Part shown: one piece after another, positions 27,738 to 39,505 of the stretch
Layout: every line of letters starts with the position of its first letter
How positions within the stretch are numbered: position 1 is the first letter of the stretch
Source of the DNA: Protula sp. h YS-2021
Taxonomy: Eukaryota > Annelida > Polychaeta > Sabellida > Serpulidae
Assembly (NCBI GenBank): GCA_949752745.1
Contig: OX457026.1
Coordinates: forward strand, 48,826,456-48,890,455
Reading direction: 5' to 3'
Length of the DNA stretch: 64,000 nt
The notes under the pieces: model-generated
The model's database searches: none
The model's input: only the letters and a program-made list of their open reading frames with translations
What the model was told of the DNA's origin: nothing
Made by a program: the position numbers and the translations under genes

Positions 27738-30700
27738 TCACTTGTCATCATATGGGGAGAGGGCTACTTTCCTCAACTTCTCCGAGAAGAGCTGGTGACT
27801 ATGACTTCGAATAATGTGTCCTGTAGCCATCGTTTGAGTTTGGTCGAACAAACTGTCTCTATACTGCACATGTTTAATGCGTCTTTGACAAGCTCGAGTG
27901 ATGCCTTTATCTGTATGTTTTTCTTTCCCACTGTACATTTTCGGTCCAACAAACTCTTCAGTCAGGATACCTGCTGTCTCATCCTTCATATAATCAAGCA
28001 CTTTTTTGTTCACATTGGAATGTAGAAAGTGACCTGACGGATAGTCACTTGTGTCGAATATTTTCTGCATATCCTTGTAGATATCTTTCGTTTCTATGTC
28101 GTAGCATAGACTGTCCGTGTCGCTGAAAACAACTTGGCATTGGGATACTTGACCATGATGTAGTTGTAATGAAAGTTGAACATAAGCACTTTGCTAAGGT
28201 CGAGAATGGTGAAGCCAACTTGAATGGGCTTATCCAGAAGCAAATCCACTTTGCGTAAATGTACGGCGGTCAAATCTTCGTTGAAAATTTTGAATTTGTG
28301 AAAAAAGGGTTTTTGCTACAAGTTTCTTGAACCGCTTTTCCTGGTGAACAAGTTCAACATTGATTCGCTTTCTCACATTTTCCATGGTTTTGCCAAACAC
28401 AGAGTTGTTCATCAGTTTGAAGAAGTCTTTCTCAAATGGGTTCTTAGCCAATTTTATCTTTTCTGTGTTCAAGGTAATGTATTTTGCTAACCATTTCCTC
28501 TGTTCAAACATGATGGCGCGATGTAATTTGGTGACTTTCAACCCCAGTGAGAAGTACTATTGTAAATTCCTGTAATGAAGTACATATCTCTTCTTATCAC
28601 ACAAGTTAGGAATTAGCTTTTTACTGGGTTTGTCTTTCATGTTCAGATCTTCCCGTAGCTTCTGACTGTACTCAGACAACTCTTTGATACATTTCCGTTC
28701 TGGAGCTACTGGGTAGTGATTATGACGATCATGGATTGAATTTGGGTATTCTAAATCCATTTCCAAAATGAATCCAATGTCGTCATCTTCAGCTACATCC
28801 ATGACACTGAGGGATTCTGGCTCGCTCACCCACATAAATCCTCTTTGTGGCATGCTTTGTGACATTACTCAGCCATACAAGTTGTTTGCGTCGGGGTACA
28901 TCAGGTAGTTGTTTGGTATCTCAGAATTGTAATATTCTACGTAGGGATTATTTGCTTTCGCATACTTGTGTGTGATCACAGATATTCCTCCACGTATGCC
29001 TTGCTCAACCATTTGGTACATGTCAATCTCATTGCTCAATTCCAACTTCACCTTTGTCGCTTTTAACATAGCATCCCACGACAGTCCTGGCGCTGTATAG
29101 TAGTGAGCAGGATCAAATTCATACGTGTTGAGACACACTTGAAAATTTTCAAACACGTCAGCTAGCAATAACACATCTGATTTCAGGTATAGGTCGTGGT
29201 ATTCACCAAATGTGGTACATTTGAATGTAGCCCACACCTTCTGCGCATGAGCATAATCCTCATCGCTAATGTCCTCTTCGCTAAGCTGACTATAAAACTT
29301 GTCCTTTGATGGAAGCTGCGTTTCAGCAACTTGGATGGTTCGTCCACGTAATCGTAGGGGTACACTCCCTTTCTCAGCAAGAAATCTTGTTGGTCACTAT
29401 CGTGAATGTGTGAGGTCATGTTGTAGAAGTTATCTTTCCCTTCTGCTGCAAGGTTGGATACCAACTTCTGTAGAGAGGTACTCATGAACTGTAAGCTGCC
29501 TGTAAATTTCAGATTGCTCATGGTGAATGCAAAATATTTCTCAATGGTGTTGGGAATGACTGTAATCGTTTCATCTTTGAATTTTCCAATTTCCTCCATG
29601 ATCAGATGACTGTCATAGCCTCGCAAATAGTGGAAAAACACAGGAATGATAAAAGAATCTTTATCACCCTGCTGATCTTTTCTAAGTCGAAATTGTAAGT
29701 TGCATTCACTATGCGTTGCTCAGCGATATTTGCCATTGATATGGTCATGATCTCTCAACGATCTGCTCCTAGAGGTTCATGACAAATGTAGCAATCGACA
29801 GCGTTCTTGAAATTCTCTTTGTCTTCACGAGTCATCACCATTTCCTTTGGCTTCTGTAAACCATGCACAATGCGATCACGTTCTTTCACCATATGGTCTA
29901 AAAAGACTTTTATGGCGTTGTCTCCTCGATACACAACTGGTGCACGTGTGTCATACTGACTCACAACCACATAGGCAAAGCTGCTTGGGCGATGATGTTG
30001 ATACTTGTCTCCTTCTTCATGCTTTTACGTTAAACATTCAAAGTCAGCATAAATCACAAAAGGTGCTCGTTGCTGTTTGGCTACATTCTTGAACTTGATA
30101 AAGCGTTCCTTGGGAAATGATAAGCGTTGTGCTCCATGCTTATCACACACTTCACGATGTTTATCTAAAAGATCTTGTCGTATAAACCCGTGAAGACAGT
30201 TGAAACAATAAAAAGCTGTACCCTTATGCTTTGATCTATAAGACATAAGTCTGCTAAAATTTTTGATGAGGCAGTAATGCCTCGTCTTGTCATTGCTAAT
30301 CAGAAGTAAGTTGATTTCTCTCGCACTGACGTTTCGACTAAGTTGTATTGAAACAACTATGTCTTGTTCATATCCAAACACGTTGATGGCTATATCGTTC
30401 TCCTTTTCAAACTTTGGAATGTCAGTAATTGGTGTCGGAAATGTCATACCCTCTACCTTTAATTCCTTCTCAAATGATTTGTATAGTTTCACGCGATTTG
30501 GGTTGCTTGTTGAAGGGTGAAGGTAAACCAATACCGACCATAAGAAACACTTGTTGTCATCATTCTTAATGTTTATCACAACTTTTGTTTTCTTCACTTT
30601 CTTCGGCAGTGGAATAAAACTACTCGCTTCCAGTGGTGCTGACGTAGCTGTATGTACTTCAATGTACAGTATGTTATCCAATACCCAGCCAGAGCCTTGT

Positions 30701-31236
30701 TGCTCATGTTCGTCAAACCTAGTAAATAATTCTTTACAGACTTCTGGCAAGTCCTGTTTTTGTATGCTGTATATGTTGGACTGCTGATAAATGCTGATAA
30801 ATGCATTATCCACTTGTTCTGTCATAACACCTTCTGCATTCGCTATCAATTTCATGAAGCGTGCATGCACCACAATGTACCATTTCATTCCATGGTTTAA
30901 GGTCTCCAACAAATGTGTCTTAATACGGTTCTCTTGCTGTCGCATTTCAAGCAGTAAATCCGATCCATCCTCAGACTCAAACCGTTTTTCCTGCGCGTTT
31001 TCACCAAGACTAACCCTTCTACCTCTCCCTACTTGTCCTGTCTTTTGTTTCTTTGAAACATGTTCTTCGTGAGGCACATTTTCCATCTCAGCTGGTATGC
31101 ATGCATGTGCTTCAAACGCATCCATACATAGAAATTCCACATTGCATTCCATACAGAGGACTGGACCGTATGGCCAAATGTCATCTTGTTCCATCTTTCG
31201 TCTCTTAACGCCTTTCCCATGCTCCTCACGTTTCAT
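27738..31236 (-). pseudogene. Protein-primed DNA polymerase B, element B
   Basis: At least seven frame segments cover the whole protein. 31236-30025 is the N-terminal region with KCFLWSVLVYLHP and YADFEC. 29970-29755 follows. 29641-29183 contains Exo II (YLRGYDSHLI). 29237-28869 is followed by motif A residues (YPDANNLYG, with L replaced by P). 28865-28557 and 28541-28230 cover motif B ([14 protein letters not shown]). 28070-27738 is the C-terminal part. The motif C region near 28125 is frameshifted. The N-terminus (KREEHGKGVKRRKM) differs from element A. Confidence 0.9.
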
Positions 31237-31400
31237 CTTAGCTGGTTGTTGTTGTTACGTCAACTGCTGAAACTGAAATGCTGAAATGTAATCTCAGACA
31301 TCCCCTTTTATACACACTCATACATAGACAGAATTTGCGTTTCATTTCACACCAGAGGATGGCCCTTAGAAGGACCGAAAGATTTTAGTAAGTTGGCTCT

Positions 31401-31796
31401 TCACCAACAAGTCGGGTTTCTGCAACTGCACTGATATCTATAAAACTGCTCCATCGTGAAAGGTCTTCTTGAGCACTTAAAAGGGTGAAAATTATAATAC
31501 TTGATGTTTCTCAGAGTCGCACCGCACCACCAGCAGTCCGTACACGGCGGTTCTGGTCCAGATAATGTTGCCGTAAACTTATACCATAGCAAACCGCCGC
31601 AGGTTTGCAACAGTATCGACGCGGTGCATTGTGGTGTACCGGGCAGTTGTGTGGTTGTCCTGGATATTCTAACCACACCCAACACTTGAAGCATTCTGTT
31701 GTCAGCGTCACTGCGCTGCCGTTTCGCATCACTGTGTATGTGCGAGTTGTAGACATCTTGCTGCTTGTTTTGGGGAAAGGGGCCTTTAACTGCCAT
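31401..31796 (-). pseudogene. Cys-rich gene, element B
   Basis: Homologue of 22808-23137: ECFKCWVWLEYPGQPHNCPVHHNAPRRYCC in one frame (start at 31756) and CWWCGATLRNIKYYNFHPFKCSRRPFTMEQFYRYQC in another. At least one frameshift near 31600. The upstream TTTATATACT near 31795 may be its TATA. Confidence 0.6.
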
Positions 31797-31849
31797 TTAT
31801 ATACTACTTTTAAGCAGCGGCCATCCTCACATTATATGCTGCAAGCAGG

Positions 31850-31985
31850 CGCCGGGGGGGAAGGTCCTCACACGGTACATCTGTGGGCACCCGGGGGGGT
31901 CATCACATGGGACGTGTCCTTGTCATGTCATGGTGACCCGGGGGGTCTTCACATGGGACATGTCCTGGTCATGGTGTACCGGGGG
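31850..31985 (+). repeat. G-rich tandem repeat, about 45 bp, roughly three units
   Basis: CCCGGGGGGGTC.TCACATGGGACRTGTCCT.GTCATGGTG recurs at about 31890, 31938 and, partly, 31978. It sits in the promoter interval between the divergent Cys-rich and RING copies and has no equivalent in element A. Confidence 0.7.
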
Positions 31986-32050
31986 AGAGTTGGTATATAA
32001 CTGCTAGTCATTTCAGTTCAGGTTCACAAACGCTTTGAACTTTCAACAGC

Positions 32051-32640
32051 ATGGAGTGTTTCTTCGCTTTGAACGACGCGTTAACGCTGAGAAATGTACG
32101 GGAAGTGCATGTACCAGTGACACCACCAGTCAACAAGCCCTTACGATTCTTCTTCTATCAGCTGCTGCCGGACCCGGCCAACGCCTCAGCATACCGTTTT
32201 TTTCAACAGGATGGTAACACTTGAGAAGCGTTTACGCAAACTAGAAGCGGGGCGCTAATTTCAAGCGTATTTCCGGTCCACCATGTTGGGAGAGTCAATC
32301 CCCTCACGACTCGAAGAGGAGGAATATCCGGCTTGGGGGAGATTCTTCTTGCAACAGGACTTGGATATCTGCATCGATTGTGGCTTTATGTTAAGTCCGG
32401 ATAGAGTCACCGCTGCCGACTGTGGACGCCAGTCATGCATTTATTGCGCGTCACTATGAACCTACCTAACAGCATTGAATCATCAATATACAACAGGATG
32501 CTTCACATTCGGGCTAAAAACCGACCATTTTCTATTTAACAGCCAGCAAATGAGTCACTGCGCCAGATTAATTCAAGATATCGTTGAGATTTTTAAACCG
32601 GGGACCGGTAGCAGCAGTAAAAAACCAACACTTCCCGGCT
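32051..32640 (+). pseudogene. RING-finger gene, element B, decayed
   Basis: TATATAA at about 31994-32000 precedes ATG 32051 (ECFFALNDALTLRNV). Pieces matching the element A gene appear in shifting frames: QLLPDPANASAYRFF, CIDCGFMLSPDRVTAADCGRQSC, and QQMSHCARLIQDIVEIFK at the C-terminus. Several frameshifts and stops. Confidence 0.65.
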
Positions 32641-32671
32641 CTTTTAAGAGCCCCCCCCCCCCCACTAATAC

Positions 32672-32745
32672 GAAATAAGCGCTATTCGTGTCATGGCGTT
32701 GGTATGTGTGTGTATGTATGACAGTGGGGGAAATGCTAAAAAATA
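32672..32745 (-). repeat. Truncated right TIR remnant of element B
   Basis: GAAATAAGC..CGTGT..GTTGGTATGTGTGTGTATGTATGA.AGTGGGGGAAATGCTAAAAAA parallels 24009-24080 of element A. It stops at A-rich sequence, so about 0.7 kb of TIR is missing. Confidence 0.7.
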
Positions 32746-32919
32746 AATAAAAAAAAATAAAAAAAAATAAAAAGGGGCCTATAAATCATTGATTTATACC
32801 CCTTTCAATTTTAAGGGGGCTCATAGGTGAGCTCAAACCATGTGGCTATGAGTTCTCTGTTTAAAAAATGGACAACTTGTACGCTTGCGGAGGTGCCCCA
32901 TCTTTCCGTCTGGTGTTTT
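32746..32919. other. A-rich junction between element B and a LINE
   Basis: AAATAAAAAAAAT repeats followed by unique-looking sequence with the palindromic AAATCATTGATTT (32784-32796). No gene. Confidence 0.4.
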
Positions 32920-35230
32920 TTTTTCTTCTTTATTTTTTGTTCCTGATTTCTCATGATACTTTCAACAACTTGTGTATTATTCACAGCTTGGCACGCAGGC
33001 CTTTTCCCAGGATTTTGTCACTCGTACATAAATAAGACAGGACGTTACAGAACAACTTGCTTACAGAGACAAACAATTAAATACAACAAGAGACAGGACG
33101 TGTACAGTACAGAACGAACGAACGAAAGATGAAAGGAATAAGTGAGTTGCTTTGGTATTATCCTAAGGAAGACTTTTAAATGTTGAATGGATAATGCCAT
33201 CCTTTCCACTTTAGTTCAAAATTCGAACTCGAAAGGGCCTTTTTGTCTACTTCTATGTGCGTCTGGATTTCTTTCAATAGAGTTGAGTGTTGAAATTGGT
33301 AATAATAGAACCGAGCTTTCCAAATAAGATACTTTATTAAAAGAAGGGTATGATTTTTTTTGCTTTATCGGGGGAGCCTTTCAGAAACTCTTTAGCGTTG
33401 AAGTAATTAATTCCCAAGTTTCTGAACGAAGTTTTTTTTATATAATTTTAACAGTGTTTGGGCAGTTAAGAAAGGCGTGAAACAAGTCGTCCTCAGTTTA
33501 ACAATATTTGCATTTGTTGGTCTGTGTTATGCCCCATTTTTTTAGGTTTACGTTATGCGCTACAATGTTTTGGATTATTTTATAGTGAAACGCTACAAGT
33601 TTACTGCTTCTGCAGGACGCTTTCATAAGAGTAGTACTTTTCTATACGGCATTTGTGTCGAAACCGGCATTTGCCCAGAAGCTGTGACTGGTAGGGTCTT
33701 TTCCCACCCTTTTTATCAACTCATTATAAAAGAGTTTTGACTTGGCCTTCGAGATGTCCAAAAGATTTTGACCAGTCTCAAACACAAAATTATTGAACGC
33801 GATTCGGGCATCGACATCAACTCGTAATTTAATTGCGGATTTAACTGCATGAAAAGTTAAAAAGTTTACCTTTAAGTTATGTATTTAACTAAACTGTTTC
33901 ACAGTTAACTAGTTACCGTTTGCATCCTGTAGGTCCTTTGCAAGATGGATGCCTTTATCAAACCAGCTTTTATAAAATATTTGCTTGTTATTTATTAATA
34001 TATTTTTATTGTTCTACAGAATTTGTGCTGAATCTTTGCTTGTTTGAAACACTTCACGAAAATTTTTCAAAATTTCTTTATAGAAGGCTGGTATATATGC
34101 CAACTTGCAGTATTTTACACCATTTATTATTTTTTTAAGATTCGTGGAATCCATGCCAATTTTAGTGCTTTATCTTGCGACTTTAAGTCGATTGCCTTTA
34201 AGCCCCCTTTGAAGTATTCACTAATAAGAGTGCTATGCTTCACTTTAGCTTTCGTGTAATTCCATAGAAACATGTTCGTTTCATACTGAGCTCTTTCTAA
34301 ATCAGAGTTGGAGCACGTGACGTTCGAGAGTGAATAAATCAAGTTTGATATTCCCAAAGATTTACTGATAAGAATTTTTCCTATTAATGATAGATCTCTA
34401 TTGGACCAGACTTGGTATTTGATTTTCATTTTTTCTATTTTTTCACCGATATTTATTTCATTGCATTTGCTGCTATTATAGGCTAGGGAGACACCTAGCA
34501 TATTAAAACATGACTGGGATACTTGTAACCGAAGTATACTTCCCTTTTTCTTCCAAAGCCCCAACCAGATAAGCATTTTTTTCTTTATTAATACGAAGAC
34601 CCGACATTTCAGCGAAAGATTCCAATGTTGAAAAAAGTATCGGGATAGATTCAGTGTTGCCCAATATTGTAGTAGTATGATCAGCGAATTGACTTATTTT
34701 GAATTCGGTCGTATTTACTTTAATGTCAACAATTTTTTGTTATTTCTAATCAATATTGCAAGAATTTCGACAGCGAGGACGAACAGGACGCACGATAAGC
34801 CACAACCTTGTCTAAGACCTCTGAAGAGCTCGAACCAACCGTTAGTAAACCTGTTATTTGGGATCGTACTGTAAATTTCTGTGTAACAGAGTTTAACCCA
34901 TGATATTATCTCTTGACCAAAATTAAATTTTTGTAGATCCGCAAATATAAAGTCCCATTCAATACTGTCGAAAGCTTTTTCGAAGTCTATTTGTAGGAGC
35001 AGTAAATTCGGTAAATTCCAACATGTCGGAAATTAGTGGAATGTTTTCACCAATGTACCTCACTTTGATAAAAGCAGTTTGATTCTCGTTTATAAGCTTT
35101 CCGAGTACTGGGGAGATTCTACGGGCGATAGTTTTGGAGAGTATTTTGTAGTCGGTGTTTAAAAGGGATATCGGTGTCCAATTTTTTATTAGCTCCGGGT
35201 TTTTACCTCGCTTATGCAACAAAATTATCG
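32920..35230 (-). mobile_element. LINE fragment, L1/Tx1-like, 5'-truncated
   Basis: The minus strand encodes reverse transcriptase blocks in order: KNWTPISLLNTDYKILSK (35190), RGLRQGC (34810), FADH at 34680 (family FADD, so the catalytic Asp is lost), MLGVSLAYN..IKYQVWSNRDLSLIGKILISKSL (34500-34370), and a C-terminal CCHC-like block KCKYC..HAFLNC (about 33480-33530). Frameshifts are frequent. A T-rich tract at 32918-32940 could be the 3' poly(A). The clade is inferred from WSNRDLSLIGKI and the CCHC end. Confidence 0.8.
34127..35222 (-). pseudogene. LINE reverse transcriptase, degenerate
   Basis: Two readable frames (35222-34959 and 34576-34127) cover the fingers and the thumb/connection region, with the palm spread across other frames between them (FADH in place of FADD). 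It cannot encode a functional enzyme. Confidence 0.8.
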
Positions 35231-35282
35231 ACGCTCTACGTAATGAGAGTGGGAGGAGGTGTTGGTGTTGGTGTGTGCGTGG

Positions 35283-35334
35283 AGGGAGAGAGAGAGAGAG
35301 AGAGTGAAAGAGAGACTGGGAAAAAAGTTGCTGT

Positions 35335-35389
<55 letters not shown>

Positions 35390-35530
35390 CCGTGGTGATG
35401 GTATATGCGTGTGGAGAAAGAGAGAGAAAGTAAAAAAAGTTGCCGTCTGGGTTAAAATACCCATGAGGCTTAATGAAACGCTAACTCTGTCGTGGTGATG
35501 GTATATGTGTGTGTGGAGAGAGAGAGAGAA
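35283..35530. repeat. Microsatellites: (GA)n, (TGCC)n
   Basis: GA-runs at 35287-35306 and 35516-35530, and about 15 TGCC units at 35333-35393. Open frames here (LPACLPACLP on plus, RQAGRQAGRQ on minus) are repeat artefacts. A CTGCCCG-rich stretch follows to 35700. Confidence 0.95.
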
Positions 35531-35764
35531 AAAAAGACTACTCATTGGCCGTCTGCCCGCGCCTGCCCGCGTCTGCCCTATCTGCCCGTTTTTTTATTAT
35601 TATTTTTTTCCGGCGGCACATTTAGTCCGGCTGCCCATTTGTTCGGCTCTCCATTTGCCCGGCTGCCCATTTGTCTGGCTGCCCTTTTACCCGTCTGAAC
35701 GGCTGCCCACTATCCCTTTGACGTAATTATGACGTTAATATGACGTCACTGTTTTACTATACCC

Positions 35765-35801
35765 ATGGGTGTTCTAAAACAATATGTTTTAGAACACCCA
35801 T
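35765..35801. repeat. Perfect 17-bp inverted repeat, 3-nt loop
   Basis: ATGGGTGTTCTAAAACA (35765-35781), loop ATA, perfect complement at 35785-35801. Flanked by TGACGT-containing and ordinary AT-rich sequence. Confidence 0.95.
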
Positions 35802-37318
35802 TATACAACTACTCACAGAACAAACCGGAAGTGTTTTATTACGCCCATTTATATACTACTTTTGGTGCTTCTGTATGTAATATATTAGCTACAGATTATT
35901 AGCTAGCTATTCATATTGCATATGCATATTTTATGACTAGAACATGTTTATCCTGATATAATTATGTTAAAATATATAGTATATGGACCGAGCAGTCTGA
36001 TGCAAAGAGATGAATAAATAAACAAAAATAACTATAGGTTGAGGTCGAATCTGTATTGTCGCCACCCTCGTAATACTGCCAATTAGAGAACCGACAGTAC
36101 GACGACGGTGTCGCTTGGGGAGGTCGATAAAGGGTTGGTTTACTGTGTGTTGCCACCCCAATTAGCAACACGACCCTCGTTCTCTTACTATCCGAAGAGT
36201 GGCAAAGATGCACATTTCAACTAGTGAAAAGCGCGACTCTTCCAGCCTTAAATGATGTAAAGAAGAGTTAGAAAGGTGCACTTCTTGCCAGGTTAAAAAG
36301 TGCGACTCTTCGGGGCTGTTTCTTTCAGAAACAGCTTGTTTAATCCAAAACTGAACTCCAATAAAAAGACATAACTTTTATCGGTGATCTTTAAATTTAT
36401 TCCACTATATCTTAATAGATTTGATTTTCTTTCACAGGTTTCTACCTTGCTATCTTTATGCTCGGTTTTCTCAATGGCTGTCGGGTAAAGCTCTCTCTCT
36501 CTCTTTCTTGCTGTATCTCTGCCAGTCTCTCTTTGCCTGTCTGCCCTCTCCAGCCTCGCCGGGGAGTTTTTATTCCCCGGCTATCCAGAGAGGGACTCCC
36601 CATACAGCCAATGAGAAACCGAATTGACCCGCGGAGGAATCTGGACATGACAACATTGCTAATCAGTTATAAAGAAATCATAATAAAATATTCAAAATAC
36701 GAAGATAGTGGCGGAGCTCTTTCCGAAAAACCTTGCCTAAAAAGGGAATGGGTCTCGGGTCGCTGGCAGTCGGAAGAGTTTTGGGGCCTATTTTTTATGC
36801 TGCCAAGCAAATGGGACCGTATTTTTCGATGGTAGCGTCCAGAAACCTAGCCAAGCCCGTATTCTAAAAATCTCTAAAAAATTCTACCAAAATATTTATA
36901 AAAGAAAGAGGGCGACAACTCCAGGGTTCTCACAGTATCATCGATGGTACTGTTAGACCCTTGATTTGTTTGTTTACTTATCGATAAATGTTCTAAACTC
37001 GTTCTTGATCCTCTAGAGCACTGGAAATGGTCATAAATCGAGAAAATCAATGTCCGCCATAGTTTTGGAAGATACTTCCATGTTGTGGTATACTCGATAT
37101 TGGAGGCGGTGTCGCGGTACAAAAAACAGTGCAGTATTGTCTCTGTTTCATGATATTTTGTGCAAATATAATGTAATGAAATTATAGATAATGAATTTAT
37201 AAATGTGTTACATAAAGTTTGAAATATAAATAATGTTAATAGACAGCTTTAAAAGTTATTTATGAATAGGACATCCTTACGCCACTGTGTTTACGTCAGT
37301 ATGACGTCATTCAGTATA
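35802..37318. other. Intergenic DNA with small repeats, no gene recognised
   Basis: Contains two imperfect repeats around GTGCGACTCTTC (about 36228 and 36300), a CT-rich tract (36490-36550), an 8-bp perfect stem GCCGGGGA/TCCCCGGC (36558-36565/36574-36581), and two CRE-like sites (TTACGTCAG 37291-37299, TGACGTCAT 37302-37310) just before TATATAAAT. No convincing coding frame. Confidence 0.5.
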
Positions 37319-37323
37319 TAAAT
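37319..37323 (+). repeat. Target-site duplication TAAAT of the Gypsy element (left)
   Basis: TAAAT here and at 42592-42596 directly flank the two LTRs. A perfect 5-bp duplication. Confidence 0.9.
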
Positions 37324-37496
37324 TGTTGTGTTTGGTGGTTAGCAAGAGAGAGAAAAGCAATGCTAACAGTTCGGGTGTATTTATTCAAACCTCAAAATGG
37401 CGATAATGTGGTCATGTGATATTTGGCGGTTTCGGGTTATTCACATTAAGTTATGAATGATGATCAATACCAAACACAGATAATAAATACCAAACA
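37324..37496 (-). repeat. 3' LTR (173 bp)
   Basis: Begins TGTTGTGTTTGG and ends ATACCAAACA, nearly identical to 42420-42591. Very short for an LTR. Confidence 0.92.
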
Positions 37497-38355
37497 TCTC
37501 CCCCTTTTAGAAAATGCAATTCTCACCTACCCTTTTTCAAGACTGCCCGTACCCTTACCTTTTTATGAGCGATAATACAGTGTTCTTCAGAATTTAACAC
37601 TTTTTACACAGTTATGAATCTAAACTATATCCAATAGCAAGATAAACATATATTCACATTACTTCATCACTTTATCCTTCAATTAATTAGTTATATTCCG
37701 AAGTTTTAAATGAAATTGCATTCATTCTCTCCAGCTCACGTGTACTCGCAGAAAACAGAACTCGCGGTAACAGATGTAAGAATACACTAGGACAAATTTG
37801 TTATTTTCAGTATTTACATGAAAAATTTAACTTAGGTGATATAATTAACAAAATTAACAATATTGAATTTAAAATGAAATACAATTTTGCGGTATTTATG
37901 TGACTTTCAATCTAAAAATTTTCGAACTATTTTTTTTTATCTGACAAAGTACACCAATACTGATCTCTGATTTGTCAAAATTAAATGGAATGTCATGCGA
38001 TTTATTTTATAACCAATCACAAACCTTTTTACGACGATTCTTCAATCGGTCTATCATTTTACATTGGAATTCTATTATGCTTTCTCTTCAACTTTCTGAC
38101 GCAAAATGAATTACGACACATGAACTCAAACATTTATATGGCAAGTTCAGCATAGAATTTTCGTAAAAAAATTGTAAATATATATATTTACAAAATCTTT
38201 TTTTTTCTTTTTAGAAGACAAGAGAACTATAGAGAATTAAAAAAATACAATAGCAATTATTAAACACTTTAATGATAATGATATACGAACGAAACGCTCA
38301 GGGACCGTATCAATGAAATATATACACATATATATACTTTTGGATGCTCAGTGTT

Positions 38356-39505
38356 TTACAGATCTAGCTTTTTAGGTTGTCGGATGGTTCTTGTTGATCT
38401 TCTTACATTTGGAACTATACTTGGTTTTATTGGATTTACAGCTGCGGGTAAGACAGACGATTTCATTTGCACAATTGTTTGTTGGGGATTTGGACTTGTT
38501 ATTGCAACACTTTTCTTTTCAGGTTTCTGAATGACAGGGGAGGAAGCTGCATTGAAATTTTGCATACGTCTGTCAAGAAATTCATTCCATAACTGGTTAT
38601 TAAAATGTCTGCTTTGTTCTTTGCTAGGTTTCATTTCAGGATTGGAATGCATCGGTCTCAGATGTTTCGTGTTGCGGCGGAGCTGTTTACCATCAGGTGT
38701 TTATACCAAATACGGTCTAGGAAAGTCACATTTTTGAACTATTGTTGCAGGTTTCCAAATCTTTTCTTTTTCAGTTTTCACACGCACAGATTGTCCAGTT
38801 TGAAAGGTTGTTGATTCTGTCGCACCATGTTTTCTGTTGAACTGCTTGGTCATATTTTGTTTGTATTTTAGGTCACGTTCGCGAACCTGTTGATGAAGAG
38901 AGTTCACTGGCTTTAAATTCTCTTTCAGGGTAGGGATCATAGTGCGCAGTTTTCTTCCAAAAAGTAATTCAGCAGGTGATTTTCCTGTCGCTGTGTGAGG
39001 AGTATTCCTATGTAGCATCAACGCTACAAAAGGATCACTCTGTTGCAAGCATCGTTTTGCGATTTTTACGGCAGATTCTGCTTCACCATTGCTCTGGCTA
39101 AAGTGAGGGCTGCTCACAGAGTGTACAAAGTTATACTGTTGTGAAAATTCAGTGAATTCTTTGGACACGAACTGTCGTGCAGCATCACTCCTCACTTCCA
39201 TGGGTATACCGTGCCTTGAAAATAACGATTTCAGCTTCATAACTACAGTTCTGTCGTCATGTCAGGTAAGTATATCACTTCAATGTACCTGCTGTAGTAA
39301 TCGACAGTCACTAGATAGTTACTCTTATCCAGTTCAAACGCATCTATCCCCAATTTCTGCCAGGGTCCATCTGGAAGGGTGGTAGGGATAAGCTTCTCAT
39401 GGCGTTTTGATGGTTTGATTTCTTCACAGAATTTGCACTCACTGCACACTTGCTGTATATCTCGGTTTATCGTTGGCCACCACACGCTTTGTGCAGCAAG
39501 TTCTT
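38356..39505 (-). pseudogene. Gypsy integrase and C-terminal tail, two frameshifts
   Basis: The HHCC zinc region begins at the end of the 39506 frame (GGHQGIVK) and continues in 39485-39243 (CSECKFCEEIKPSKRHEK, with D in LGIDAFELDKSNYLVTVDYYSRYIEV). 39240-38701 has RSDAARQF and SQSNGEAESAV, completing the DDE set. 38652-38356 is the basic tail ending RRSTRTIRQPKKLDL. Frameshifts lie near 39490 and 39242, and a stop near 38700. Confidence 0.88.

Larger units (their letters stand above)
24826..32745. mobile_element. Polinton/adintovirus element B, right part
   Basis: Collinear with element A from the middle of the capsid gene to the inner edge of the right TIR: capsid second half, protease, PC4-like cluster, PolB, Cys-rich gene, RING gene. 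Nearly every gene carries more lesions than in A, consistent with B being older. It ends within TIR-like sequence at about 32745, truncated by A-rich sequence. Confidence 0.92.

Noticed and set aside
35174..35545. ORFs with LPACLPAC and RQAGRQAG repeats
   Set aside because: Pure translation of a (TGCC)n microsatellite.
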